From the IMG/VR virus record IMGVR_UViG_3300049617_000185, positions 1 through 24,538 of that record: a stretch of DNA of 24,538 bases; one strand, 5' to 3'. Origin of the DNA: a virus. A program made the translations under genes and the position numbers. This document shows, one piece after another, positions 14,215-21,942 of this stretch; position 1 is the stretch's first letter, and each line of letters begins with the position of its first letter. The notes beneath the pieces were generated by a model, which ran no database searches, was not told the origin of the DNA, and saw only the letters and a list, made by a program, of their open reading frames with translations.

Positions 14215-14930
14215 GAATCGCAGAAATGTTACATGCCATTGCCGCTTGGCTAGAAAGTCCAAATAATGAGGCTTTACTTTTGGCAGAATCTGATGACGAC
14301 TGCATGAGTGTAGTGGCGGAGTCTTGTACCTTAGCGGCTGTACTTCTCAAAAATGCTGCTGATCAAGTCGACACAATGGAACCACCAGATGAGTCTAAAA
14401 TCACTCCTGAATCAATCGACGAACTAGCTCATCTAGCTACCGCTCTTGATTCCTCGGGAGATCCGGAATTAAAGAAACAAGCTTCCGTTCTCGATGAATT
14501 GCTACTTTCTATTGCAGCTCCTCCTAATGCTTATGCAGAGAGAAAAGATTTGCAAGAAAACCGTCTTCTCGAATTGAAGAAAAAATACGAAGGACCTACC
14601 AAGGAACTAGCTGATATTAATAAAGTATCTGATGCTGAAAAGGCTATTCAAAAAAGCAAAATGACGGATGATGCTTATAGAGTTTTGGAAGCGCCTTTGA
14701 ACACTCGTTATTGTCCTGATCATCCAGGAGTTCAAATTGCGCGCGTGGGCGAGCACATGTGGCAATGTGAATTAGATAAAAAATCGTATAATTTTGAAAC
14801 TGGATTTCAATTAAATAATGGTAAAAAAGTTCCCGGTGGTGATGTTGCTCAACAAACACAAAGTGTTAATATTCCATATCACGCTATCTTTGATACTCGT
14901 GAAGGTAGACTCGGCTACAATAAACCATAA
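14211..14930 (+). CDS. Hypothetical protein with C-terminal zinc-binding segment
   Basis: A protein of 239 residues, start ATGA overlapping the previous stop, with AGAGGT 7 bases upstream. Residues 1-110 are helical and acidic. A charged helix lies around 113-130. Residues 168-200 hold C168, H171 and C186 in a segment reading RYCPDHPGVQIARVGEHMWQ then CELDKKSYNFETGF, which looks like a small zinc ribbon or treble-clef with one ligand not obvious. The end, FDTREGRLGY, is likely exposed. It lies directly before the AT-rich HNH gene, 18 bases away. Probably a virion or assembly protein by location; no known family. Confidence 0.75.
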   Translation: MRIAEMLHAIAAWLESPNNEALLLAESDDDCMSVVAESCTLAAVLLKNAADQVDTMEPPDESKITPESIDELAHLATALDSSGDPELKKQASVLDELLLSIAAPPNAYAERKDLQENRLLELKKKYEGPTKELADINKVSDAEKAIQKSKMTDDAYRVLEAPLNTRYCPDHPGVQIARVGEHMWQCELDKKSYNFETGFQLNNGKKVPGGDVAQQTQSVNIPYHAIFDTREGRLGYNKP

Positions 14931-14948
14931 TTGTAAGATATAAAAGAA

Positions 14949-14972
14949 ATGAACAAACCTACTTACAAAAAA
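14949..14972 (+). repeat. Copy 1 of the start-region repeat (HNH gene)
   Basis: The first 24 coding bases, encoding MNKPTYKK, match 15626-15649 at 20 of 24 positions. All four differences (AAC/AAT, AAA/AAG, ACT/ACA, TAC/TAT) are at third codon positions and leave the residues unchanged. Confidence 0.85.
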
Positions 14973-15629
14973 TGTATAAAATGTAATGAAGAAAATGAAA
15001 TAATAGAGAATTTTTATTTTAGAAAAGTTCAGAATGAATATTTTAACGTTTGTAAGTTATGTGTTAAAAAAGATACACAAAAATATAGAAAAAATAATAA
15101 AGAAAAAGTTTTAGAATATAATAAAAATTACTATGAAGATAATAAAAGCATAATTTTATTACAGAAGAAAAAATATCGCAATGAAAATGGAACAAAAATA
15201 ATCATAAAAAATAACAGGTATAGAAAAAAAAGAAGACAGAATGATCCCTCTTTTAGATTAAGAGAAGATGTCTCTAGAATGATTAATCATAGTATAAAAA
15301 AATATGGTTCTTCCAAAAATGGCATTTCTTGTCTTAAATATTTTAATTATTCAATTGAAGAGTTAAAACAACATTTGGAAATTCAATTTGAGCCATGGAT
15401 GAGCTGGAATAATTGGGGAGTTTATAACTCTAACACATGGGATAATAACGATTCAACAACTTGGACATGGCAGATTGATCATATAATTCCTCAATCTGAT
15501 TTACCATATACATCTATGCAAGACGAAAATTTCAAAAAGTGTTGGTCTTTAGAAAATTTGAGACCATTAAGTGCCAAACAAAATAATTTTGATGGTGTAA
15601 ATAATATAAGACATAAAGAGGTTTTATGA
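14949..15629 (+). CDS. HNH homing-type endonuclease, very AT-rich
   Basis: A protein of 226 residues. The N-terminal zinc knuckle is C9, C12, C35, C38, the same spacing as in the first HNH gene. A Lys/Tyr/Asn-rich linker (about 40-100) follows. The HNH core is in the C-terminal third: WQIDHIIPQSDLPY (D177, H178) and NLRPLSAKQN (203-212), giving His-Asn-Asn type catalytic residues without zinc cysteines in the core. Bases 15001-15180 have only about 17% G+C by hand count, far below the neighbours, which marks it as foreign. No Shine-Dalgarno is present; TATAAA at 14939-14944 is a possible -10. Its first eight residues equal those of the downstream gene, which it overlaps by 4 bases. Confidence 0.9.
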   Translation: MNKPTYKKCIKCNEENEIIENFYFRKVQNEYFNVCKLCVKKDTQKYRKNNKEKVLEYNKNYYEDNKSIILLQKKKYRNENGTKIIIKNNRYRKKRRQNDPSFRLREDVSRMINHSIKKYGSSKNGISCLKYFNYSIEELKQHLEIQFEPWMSWNNWGVYNSNTWDNNDSTTWTWQIDHIIPQSDLPYTSMQDENFKKCWSLENLRPLSAKQNNFDGVNNIRHKEVL

Positions 15630-15649
15630 ATAAGCCTACATATAAAAAA
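15626..15649 (+). repeat. Copy 2 of the start-region repeat (invaded gene)
   Basis: The partner of 14949-14972. It encodes the same MNKPTYKK with four synonymous differences. The two copies bracket the HNH coding sequence. Confidence 0.85.
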
Positions 15650-16387
15650 ATTCTTGATCATCCAGATAAAGATGAAATTATATCTAAATTAATCATTGGA
15701 CAATCTACCAAAGATATACATGATGGTCTTGCCGCTAAATATTCTACTGTGAGTGAAATTAAGTTTGTTATCTCTGAAAATATTCTTAAATCATTCAAGA
15801 ATAACTATTTAGATTTTTATAATGATGTACAACAGGATTTATCAAAAACTAAAGCGGCTCTCGTTACTGGTACTCAAGATGATTTAGAGCTAGCAGTTAA
15901 AAATAATCCACATTACAAAGACACAATAATTAAAACTTTGGATAATGAATTAGATATTAAACAAATGGTAGCTAGATTGGCAATCAATATTGAGACTCGT
16001 ATTTCTCAATTATTTGATGCAATTCAAGCAGATCCAGATAATATTAACACTAAAGTAGATCGTTTATTAATTGATTATAGTGAAATGTTTGGTAATCTGT
16101 TAGATAAATGTTATAAATATAATGAATTACCGGCAGCCGATCAGGTGATTCAACACAATGTAACTTTGCAAGTTGTAGATCAGCATATTGCCGTATTTCA
16201 TAATGTAATTAAGAAAGTTTTAATGAACATGGATCTAGAGGCATCTCAATTATTTTTAGACACATTTGCTGATGATTTTGCTTCACTTAAACTTCCTGTT
16301 GGACCAACGCCACCGACGCAAGAAATGAAAATGGCGGAAGTCAAAATGTTAAATGAAACTATCAACAAAAAAGTTAATGAAATATGA
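15626..16387 (+). CDS. Possible small-terminase-like or other DNA-binding protein
   Basis: A protein of 253 residues with AGAGG 6-7 bases before ATG 15626. Residues 13-60 read DKDEIISKLIIGQSTKDIHD then GLAAKYSTVSEIKFVI. The sequence KLxxGxSxxxI...Lxxxx is what a helix-turn-helix with a G-x-S turn looks like, as in many phage terminase small subunits. Residues 60-225 are helical, suited to oligomerisation, and the C-terminus is a short Pro-rich turn then a helix. It lies in the packaging/head region about 6 kb from the large terminase gene, so a small-terminase role is possible but not shown. The N-terminal eight residues are duplicated in the HNH gene just upstream. Confidence 0.7.
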   Translation: MNKPTYKKILDHPDKDEIISKLIIGQSTKDIHDGLAAKYSTVSEIKFVISENILKSFKNNYLDFYNDVQQDLSKTKAALVTGTQDDLELAVKNNPHYKDTIIKTLDNELDIKQMVARLAINIETRISQLFDAIQADPDNINTKVDRLLIDYSEMFGNLLDKCYKYNELPAADQVIQHNVTLQVVDQHIAVFHNVIKKVLMNMDLEASQLFLDTFADDFASLKLPVGPTPPTQEMKMAEVKMLNETINKKVNEI

Positions 16388-18243
16388 CCAAGCATAATGT
16401 TCCATCAAATCGTCCAGAGTTATTCTCCAAGAAGCAATTGGAAATGGCGAAAGTGCATCCTGACGAAAAAATGGAATTATCGCCGGAGATCAAACACAAA
16501 ATTGGAAAAATAATGGAATTTTTCAAGGAACATGAATTACCTTATGATCAATTTGATCCAGAAAAAAATCCTAAGTTGAACTTGAAAGCATATCCTAATA
16601 ATGATGCTTATATGTACATTCCAGGACAACGTGATACCCAAAAGTGGTTGCAGGCTGTTCGTGAAATTTACTTTAAAGAAAAAGACGGGAGTGATAGAGT
16701 AAAAGCTATCCGTCAAACTACTTCTGGATGGAACGTTATGGAGACGTTTGATTTTTTAAACTGGCTCCGATTTCATGAAGCAGGAGAACACATGAAATAT
16801 AAATTTGCACAATTATGGTATGAAAATCAGGATGCTGGTCCTGGTTATTTTTTACAAATTAAACCAGATCCAGTTAAAGAGCCCGAACCGCAAGTTCAAG
16901 GTAAAGATATTGATTTCGCTCGTGATGAAGTCGAAGAAAGTATGTCTAAATCCGAGAAAAAACAAATTATTGAAAAACAAAGAGATAAAATTATTGGCAG
17001 ATTAGATTCTGCTGAAAAACTTGTTCGTTCTCCACATGGTCAGATTTTTTCTGGAAAAGAATTTGAAAATTTATTGGAAGCCATTTATCAACTAAAGAAG
17101 AAAATTCAAATGGTTAATAAGGTTAGTACTTCTACTAGATTGTATGATGATATGATTGTTCGTGAAGCTAACGTTCTTAATAGAAATGGTTTCATTAAAG
17201 CTGCTGATGTACTATATTCATTAGCTCAAACTCCTGGTGCGAGTGGTGAACAAGCTAAAGGTGATCCTAAAGCTCCAATGAATTTGCCACCTGCCACGCC
17301 TCCAGAGATGCCAACCAAGCCTCAAGGAGCCCCAGGAGGATTACCTTCTATGGGTCCAGGTATGGCTCAAAATCCACCAGAGAGTGCTCCTAGTCAGCCA
17401 CCTGGTATTAAAGAATTTTTAGAGGGAATGGATACTGCCAAAGTTACCTCCCCCGATAGTAATACTATTGAGGATGATTTGGAAGTAGAAGATGACACTC
17501 TTAATGTAGTCGATGGTGAAGATGGATTATTAGTCACAGAAGCTCAACTAGCTAAACCGGATGATGTTCCAATTACTGATTCCCCCGCTCCATCAAAACT
17601 AGATCCTTCTCCAATCAAAGCTCCAATAAAAGAAAAATCTACTGTCACTCCAAAAGGACCAGCTACTGAAGAACCTTTAGAAGTAAGTGAAGAAGATTTG
17701 AAACCTGCCGGCGAAGATGCGCCAGCTCCAGTGGCTAGCAATTTTGATGCCAAAGTAGACGAAGTTTTTGCTAATATCACTATTGCTGATGTGGCTGCTA
17801 AACTAGAAGACATTGCTAAGTTTTATAAAACTAGAGAGGCTCCAAGACAACTAGCTATCGTTGACATGATGTTAGATAGTTTAGGACTTGCTTCTTACTT
17901 TCCTTCTTTAGCAGAAGCTACCAATAAATCTTTAGAATCAAATAACTATATTTCTACTCGTGTTGAGGATATCCTTTCTAAATTGCGTGGAGCCATTGCT
18001 GGTACCAACACAGATATTAAAGGTGAAGAAGCTCCTGAAAGACCAGAAATTGCTGGTATCAAAAATAAATTGAAATCTGATGAAGAAAAAGAAAAAGCTA
18101 GAAAACAAATGAGAAAAGATCAAGAAGCAGCCGAATTGTCAGGCGGCGGAAAAGAAACTCCAGAAGTGGAGATTGCAGAAGATCTTGGTGCTCCAGCCGC
18201 GAAAACTCCCCCACCAGCACGACCAGTGCCTCCAGCAGTTTAA
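16384..18243 (+). CDS. Large hypothetical protein with folded N-terminus and proline/acid-rich linker
   Basis: A protein of 619 residues overlapping the previous stop by 4 bases (ATGA). Residues 1-170 look like a compact domain with many aromatic residues: LRFHEAGEHMKYKFAQLWYE and GWNVMETFDFLNWL are its most distinctive strings. Residues 190-290 are helical. Residues 295-450 are low complexity, Pro/Gly/Met-rich then Asp/Glu/Pro-rich. Residues 450-545 form a second helical domain, and the last 70 are charged, ending in a Pro-rich tail. Long disordered linkers between small domains fit a scaffold, tether or injected internal protein. I do not know the family. Confidence 0.78.
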   Translation: MTKHNVPSNRPELFSKKQLEMAKVHPDEKMELSPEIKHKIGKIMEFFKEHELPYDQFDPEKNPKLNLKAYPNNDAYMYIPGQRDTQKWLQAVREIYFKEKDGSDRVKAIRQTTSGWNVMETFDFLNWLRFHEAGEHMKYKFAQLWYENQDAGPGYFLQIKPDPVKEPEPQVQGKDIDFARDEVEESMSKSEKKQIIEKQRDKIIGRLDSAEKLVRSPHGQIFSGKEFENLLEAIYQLKKKIQMVNKVSTSTRLYDDMIVREANVLNRNGFIKAADVLYSLAQTPGASGEQAKGDPKAPMNLPPATPPEMPTKPQGAPGGLPSMGPGMAQNPPESAPSQPPGIKEFLEGMDTAKVTSPDSNTIEDDLEVEDDTLNVVDGEDGLLVTEAQLAKPDDVPITDSPAPSKLDPSPIKAPIKEKSTVTPKGPATEEPLEVSEEDLKPAGEDAPAPVASNFDAKVDEVFANITIADVAAKLEDIAKFYKTREAPRQLAIVDMMLDSLGLASYFPSLAEATNKSLESNNYISTRVEDILSKLRGAIAGTNTDIKGEEAPERPEIAGIKNKLKSDEEKEKARKQMRKDQEAAELSGGGKETPEVEIAEDLGAPAAKTPPPARPVPPAV

Positions 18244-18251
18244 TGAAATGA

Positions 18252-19016
18252 ATGAAACTACGAGAACTCTTGCAAATAATGAAAAATGTACAGCAGAAAA
18301 TAGATTCTTCTGAAGCCTATTTATGCGGTGGTACGCCTCGTGATCGTTATCTTAAACACTTAGAAAATATTTCAGATTTAGATATTACCACCGGTGATAA
18401 AACGGTTGATTATCTGTCTCAAGAATTTAGTGAAGTTTTAAAAAGACAATATAATGTAACAAGAAAAACTATGTCTGACGGTCATAGTTCCATTTATATT
18501 GGTTCGTTTAAAATGGATTTTTCTTCTAATTTTAATGTTCCCAACATTGAAGCTCTTCTTATAAAACAAGGAATTACTAATCCCACTAACATGCAGAAAG
18601 AAATGTTTAGTAGAGATTTTACCTGTAATGCTTTGCTATTATCTTTGGATTTAAAACAGTTAACCGATGTTACACATCGTGGATTTAAAGATATAAAAGA
18701 TCGTATGATTAGAACTTGTCTATCTCCGGATATTACATTAACTACTAATAGAAATAGAGTGGCTAGAGCAATCTATTTAGCTGCCAAACTAGATTTTGAT
18801 GTGGATCCAAGTATTATTGATTTCGTTCAAAAAAATCCAGAATCAATTAAAATTGCTAGTGATAAATCTTTAGCTGAAAAATTAGATGAAGCTTTTACTA
18901 GAGATGCAGATAAAGCTAGTTTTCTCATTTCAAAAATGAATATTTGGAACCATATTCCTATTACTAAAACAGTTTATCCTTATTACGCCAAAATAAGAGG
19001 AAATAATGGGAAATAA
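18252..19016 (+). CDS. Short tRNA nucleotidyltransferase / poly(A) polymerase family protein
   Basis: A protein of 254 residues. The nucleotidyltransferase head domain is clear: CGGTPRDRYL with G26-G27 and R30-D31, the metal-binding pair D42-L-D44, and a third carboxylate D89 in FKMDF. The SRDFTCNALLLSL motif (120-132) and NRNRVARAIYLAAK (167-180) follow, both typical of class II CCA-adding enzymes and poly(A) polymerases. Bacterial CCA enzymes have about 380-410 residues, so most of the body and tail domains that hold the tRNA are missing. There is no Shine-Dalgarno before ATG 18252. It overlaps the next gene by 11 bases. It may mend tRNA 3' ends, add other nucleotides to RNA, or have lost activity. 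Confidence 0.88.
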   Translation: MKLRELLQIMKNVQQKIDSSEAYLCGGTPRDRYLKHLENISDLDITTGDKTVDYLSQEFSEVLKRQYNVTRKTMSDGHSSIYIGSFKMDFSSNFNVPNIEALLIKQGITNPTNMQKEMFSRDFTCNALLLSLDLKQLTDVTHRGFKDIKDRMIRTCLSPDITLTTNRNRVARAIYLAAKLDFDVDPSIIDFVQKNPESIKIASDKSLAEKLDEAFTRDADKASFLISKMNIWNHIPITKTVYPYYAKIRGNNGK

Positions 19017-19797
19017 ACAAGCTTATTTTCAAGGTGGTGGTGGAGTTAATGAACCAACACCAGGCAAAAAGAAATATCATTCTGACGAAGCAATTGTAGT
19101 ACAGCCACGTTTCAAGGAACCATTTTATCAGAATTATGATCTGTATACGATTCCCGGGATGGAAGATGTAGGTCCTGGTACAGGATGGCATGGTCTACAA
19201 AATTATAAATCAGTAGCGGAATTTCTAAAGGCACGTAGGGAAAGACTTAAACCACGCTATGTGGCTGATGATTCATGGCAACTCGATAACGGTGAGCGTA
19301 CTAAAAAAAATCCTAAAATGAAGGCTAGAGCTAAGTTATTATCCAGAATAATTAAAAGAGCTATAGATTTTCCTTTGGACGAAACATTAGATCCAACTGT
19401 TGGAGATAATCAAGGTGAAGAGGCTAAGGGACCGTTGGGTTATTCTGATGTTTCGACGCCGGCTTACGATTTTGAAGAAAAATCTCCTGCAACTTTAGAC
19501 TTTGGCAGAGACTACTCAGGCAGCAACCAGTATCCACGAGGCTGTCCAAATTGTGGATTTAACGGAGATGACGTAGATTTGTTTGATACCACTTATCCGT
19601 GCCCTAAGTGTCACCAGGGAGGCGCCTTATATGCAGGTGAAGGGGAGCCACCTTTAACTCCAGGCTCGGAAGGTCCATATGGTCTTCCGGAAGGAATTGA
19701 CCTTCCTGACGAGGATTTAACTAATTCTAATAATATCAATCCAGATTATGGAACTACAGACTCAGGTAATACAAGCTATCAAAATATCTGGCATTAA
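19006..19797 (+). CDS. Hypothetical zinc-ribbon protein in the virion block
   Basis: A protein of 263 residues starting within the end of the nucleotidyltransferase gene; AGAGG lies 5 bases before ATG 19006. The N-terminus is Gly-rich (FQGGGGVN). Residues 100-122 are a basic helix (KKNPKMKARAKLLSRIIKR). A zinc ribbon is formed by C180, C183, C199 and C202 in CPNCGFNGDD and PCPKCHQGG. The C-terminus is Pro/Asp/Asn-rich and disordered. No catalytic motif or known family. The overlap suggests coordinated expression with the nucleotidyltransferase, but a common function is not shown. Confidence 0.75.
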   Translation: MGNKQAYFQGGGGVNEPTPGKKKYHSDEAIVVQPRFKEPFYQNYDLYTIPGMEDVGPGTGWHGLQNYKSVAEFLKARRERLKPRYVADDSWQLDNGERTKKNPKMKARAKLLSRIIKRAIDFPLDETLDPTVGDNQGEEAKGPLGYSDVSTPAYDFEEKSPATLDFGRDYSGSNQYPRGCPNCGFNGDDVDLFDTTYPCPKCHQGGALYAGEGEPPLTPGSEGPYGLPEGIDLPDEDLTNSNNINPDYGTTDSGNTSYQNIWH

Positions 19798-19862
19798 AAA
19801 CAACGGATATTATTACATATAAAGGCATATCAGTATAAAAATTGATTTTTAGAGGTCTAAAC

Positions 19863-20792
19863 ATGTCATTACAGTCAACAGCACAAGATTTGTCATATTT
19901 ACAGGTTGTAGACCCTCATGAGGGTCCGCTTCCAGATCATTTAATGGAGGCATTACAACCTCTTGAAGTATCTGATTCACATCCTGAAGAAGTTCATTCT
20001 CATGAACCAATGGAAGTTCAAGATCAACCTCTCATTGAAATAATTTTTCCTGCTGATGGCGTGCCAGGAGCAGCACATTCACCTGAACCAATTGAAGTTC
20101 ATGAATCAGATATCAAAGAAGATGATAAAGCTAAACTAGATGAAGCTGATGATAGTAAATCAAAAAAGAACGAAAAATGGGATTGGGAATCTAAGGGTCC
20201 TACCGGATTCGTTGCTTGGGTCAAAGAGCGTTGTGATAGTGTTCCAAAACATTCCGGTCAAGATACGGCTGGATTAGAAAGAGCCATTGCTTATTTAGAA
20301 AGAATCGATAACGAAATTTCTAAAGCTATGAGACTTGATCTAGATGAAGAACTAGACGCCAACCAGATAGAGAAGGTTCGCTCTACTATTGATAGTGGTA
20401 TCGAGAGATTACACGAACGTCTTGACAAAGTTAAAAAGAGCAAAAAGACAAGTCGTAAAAAGAAATCGGATTTTGAAACAGAAGAGGGTCTTGTAAAAGA
20501 AGCTCAAAAGATTACTGGTGTTTCTGGAGTCTATGTAATGGTACCATTGCTTATTTCTAGAGTAGCTAGAGTATGTATTAATGGAATGGTTTCTGCCGGA
20601 CATGATATCGAAGATTTATTTGACAGACAAGTTAAATTTTATAAGTTGAATGTACAACAACAAGCTGAAGTTATGCAACTATTAGCTGATATGGGCTATT
20701 TAGTTCGCCAAGATCGTGGCTTTATGCCAGATCAGGATGTTGATCCAAGAAGCTCAGATAACATGGATTGGGCTGCTAACTATCCAGGATAA
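19863..20792 (+). CDS. Hypothetical protein with acidic repeat N-terminus and helical C-terminus
   Basis: A protein of 309 residues. I choose ATG 19863, preceded by AGAGG at 7-8 bases, over ATG 19842, which has no ribosome site. Residues 25-90 carry three imperfect repeats of the type EPMEVQDQP / EPIEVHESD / QPLEVSDSH, highly acidic and His-rich. A charged low-complexity segment follows, then a coiled-coil-like region (about 128-195) and a hydrophobic stretch VSGVYVMVPLLISRVARVCI (about 218-237) which may be a buried helix. The C-terminus is Asp-rich. The codons for residues 17-21 lie in a perfect 16-base palindrome. It may be a capsid-interior or assembly factor by location; family unknown. 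Confidence 0.76.
   Translation: MSLQSTAQDLSYLQVVDPHEGPLPDHLMEALQPLEVSDSHPEEVHSHEPMEVQDQPLIEIIFPADGVPGAAHSPEPIEVHESDIKEDDKAKLDEADDSKSKKNEKWDWESKGPTGFVAWVKERCDSVPKHSGQDTAGLERAIAYLERIDNEISKAMRLDLDEELDANQIEKVRSTIDSGIERLHERLDKVKKSKKTSRKKKSDFETEEGLVKEAQKITGVSGVYVMVPLLISRVARVCINGMVSAGHDIEDLFDRQVKFYKLNVQQQAEVMQLLADMGYLVRQDRGFMPDQDVDPRSSDNMDWAANYPG
19911..19926 (+). repeat. Perfect 16-base palindrome in coding sequence
   Basis: GACCCTCA at 19911-19918 is followed directly by its reverse complement TGAGGGTC. It starts 48 bases after the chosen start codon and encodes DPHEG. It is GC-rich in an AT-rich gene. With no loop it suits a protein-binding or cleavage site better than an RNA hairpin. Confidence 0.85.
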
Positions 20793-20794
20793 TC

Positions 20795-21445
20795 ATGTCA
20801 AATAAAAATTCACGCCATCAATCGGTTATTTCTAGACAATCTGATGAATCCATCGGAGATGATCACTGGTTTAAACAATTTGAAAAAAGTTTAATAAAAG
20901 GTGCAGTTCAACCGAAGCCACCCGTGTCTTTATTTGATCAAATTAATTCAATTATGAATGGTGGTCAAGCTAAATATACATCTGTTGAAGCCGCGGTCAA
21001 AGATATGCAGGAACGAAGTGGAGTCACTGCATATAATAAAAAAGTTTCAAACACCGAAAACGTTAAATCAAAAAGAGCTTCAGGTGATGAGAATAATACT
21101 CTCGAAAAAAAAGTTAATGTAGAACCTATTGTTATTAAGAAGTGCCCAGCCATCAGAAAAACTTTAGAAAACTATATTAATACTACTAAAGGTCACGCAG
21201 TAGTTCCTGCTATCATTGAAAAGATTCACTCTATTCATCAGGGAGATGTATCCAGTGCCGATGATTGGGAAGATGACAATTTAATTCGTTTGGTTAGTGA
21301 AATGAATGAGAAAGCTAAAGAAAGCAATCCAAATAATTATCGTAATCAAGATCATAACTTAGGAAATCGCAACACAGGTGCAGATTCAGAGATTGATCCA
21401 TCCAATACTGACGCATTTCACGCATTAACTCCCGTAAAACTTTAA
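20795..21445 (+). CDS. Hypothetical protein upstream of the terminase region
   Basis: A protein of 216 residues starting 2 bases after the previous stop. It begins with a Ser/Arg-rich polar stretch, then WFKQFEKSLIKGAV and SLFDQINSIMNGGQAKYTSV, which look like two short amphipathic helices. A Lys/Asn-rich linker separates these from a C-terminal helical part (about 118-178), and the end is Asn/Asp-rich. No motif of a known enzyme is visible. Before the minus-strand HNH gene arrived it would have been directly upstream of the terminase gene, a place often occupied by packaging or head genes. It is convergent with the HNH gene, with 11 bases between the two stops and no terminator. Confidence 0.72.
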   Translation: MSNKNSRHQSVISRQSDESIGDDHWFKQFEKSLIKGAVQPKPPVSLFDQINSIMNGGQAKYTSVEAAVKDMQERSGVTAYNKKVSNTENVKSKRASGDENNTLEKKVNVEPIVIKKCPAIRKTLENYINTTKGHAVVPAIIEKIHSIHQGDVSSADDWEDDNLIRLVSEMNEKAKESNPNNYRNQDHNLGNRNTGADSEIDPSNTDAFHALTPVKL

Positions 21446-21456
21446 GGCGTTTGCAC

Positions 21457-21942
21457 TTACCCAGGCAATTTTCTAGCTAATTTACCGGTTTTAATTGTGA
21501 TTTCTGGCTTATTGTGAGGGCAGTATCCAAAGAAATTTTTTGCACAACTGCAATTATAACACAGTAGCTGATATTCTTCTTTCGGAAAATTATTTTTAAT
21601 CAACCAACGATATAGTTTGATACCAGTGATCTGTTTTACAGCTTCATCACTATTGATGTGATCTACTGTTAGAAATTCATATTTGTTTTCATCACAACAA
21701 GCGCATTTCCATCCATATGCTTCAATTATTTTCATCTTAACAGCGAGATCATATCCTCTTTGTTGTTCTCTGATTATCTCTTTTTTATTCTGGTATCTTA
21801 ATTTATCTCTCAATTTACGACAAAGCTTACAAATGTAACAGTTTTGTGCGATATCGCAAGTTCTAGTATTGTCTGTCGTAAGTGGTAAAAGACAGTTTAT
21901 ACAAATTTTATCATCTAATTTGTTAATTTTATTGCTTGACAT
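21457..21942 (-). CDS. HNH homing-type endonuclease, only minus-strand gene
   Basis: A protein of 161 residues read from 21942 to 21457. An N-terminal knuckle has C14, C17, C38 and C41. The HNH core has C80 and C83 (WKCACC), D94-H95 in LTVDHINSDE, then C128 and C131 in LLCYNCSCAKNFF, where N130 and N136 are candidates for the last catalytic positions. Cys141/His143 near the end may add a metal ligand. The basic region RKLRDKLRYQNKKEI probably binds DNA. Its ATG lies inside one arm of a perfect 36-base palindrome whose other arm holds the terminase start; no Shine-Dalgarno is present. Opposite orientation and position at the terminase border fit a mobile passenger gene. Confidence 0.9.
   Translation of the reverse strand: MSSNKINKLDDKICINCLLPLTTDNTRTCDIAQNCYICKLCRKLRDKLRYQNKKEIIREQQRGYDLAVKMKIIEAYGWKCACCDENKYEFLTVDHINSDEAVKQITGIKLYRWLIKNNFPKEEYQLLCYNCSCAKNFFGYCPHNKPEITIKTGKLARKLPG

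Noticed and set aside
16112-16119. Second TATAAATA octamer
   Set aside because: It is inside the coding sequence of the 15626 gene (residues CYKYN), far from any gene start; a chance match in AT-rich DNA.
17544-17813. Minus-strand Ser/Ala-rich open frame
   Set aside because: Antisense of the Pro/Ala/Glu-rich linker of the 16384 gene; composition alone explains it.
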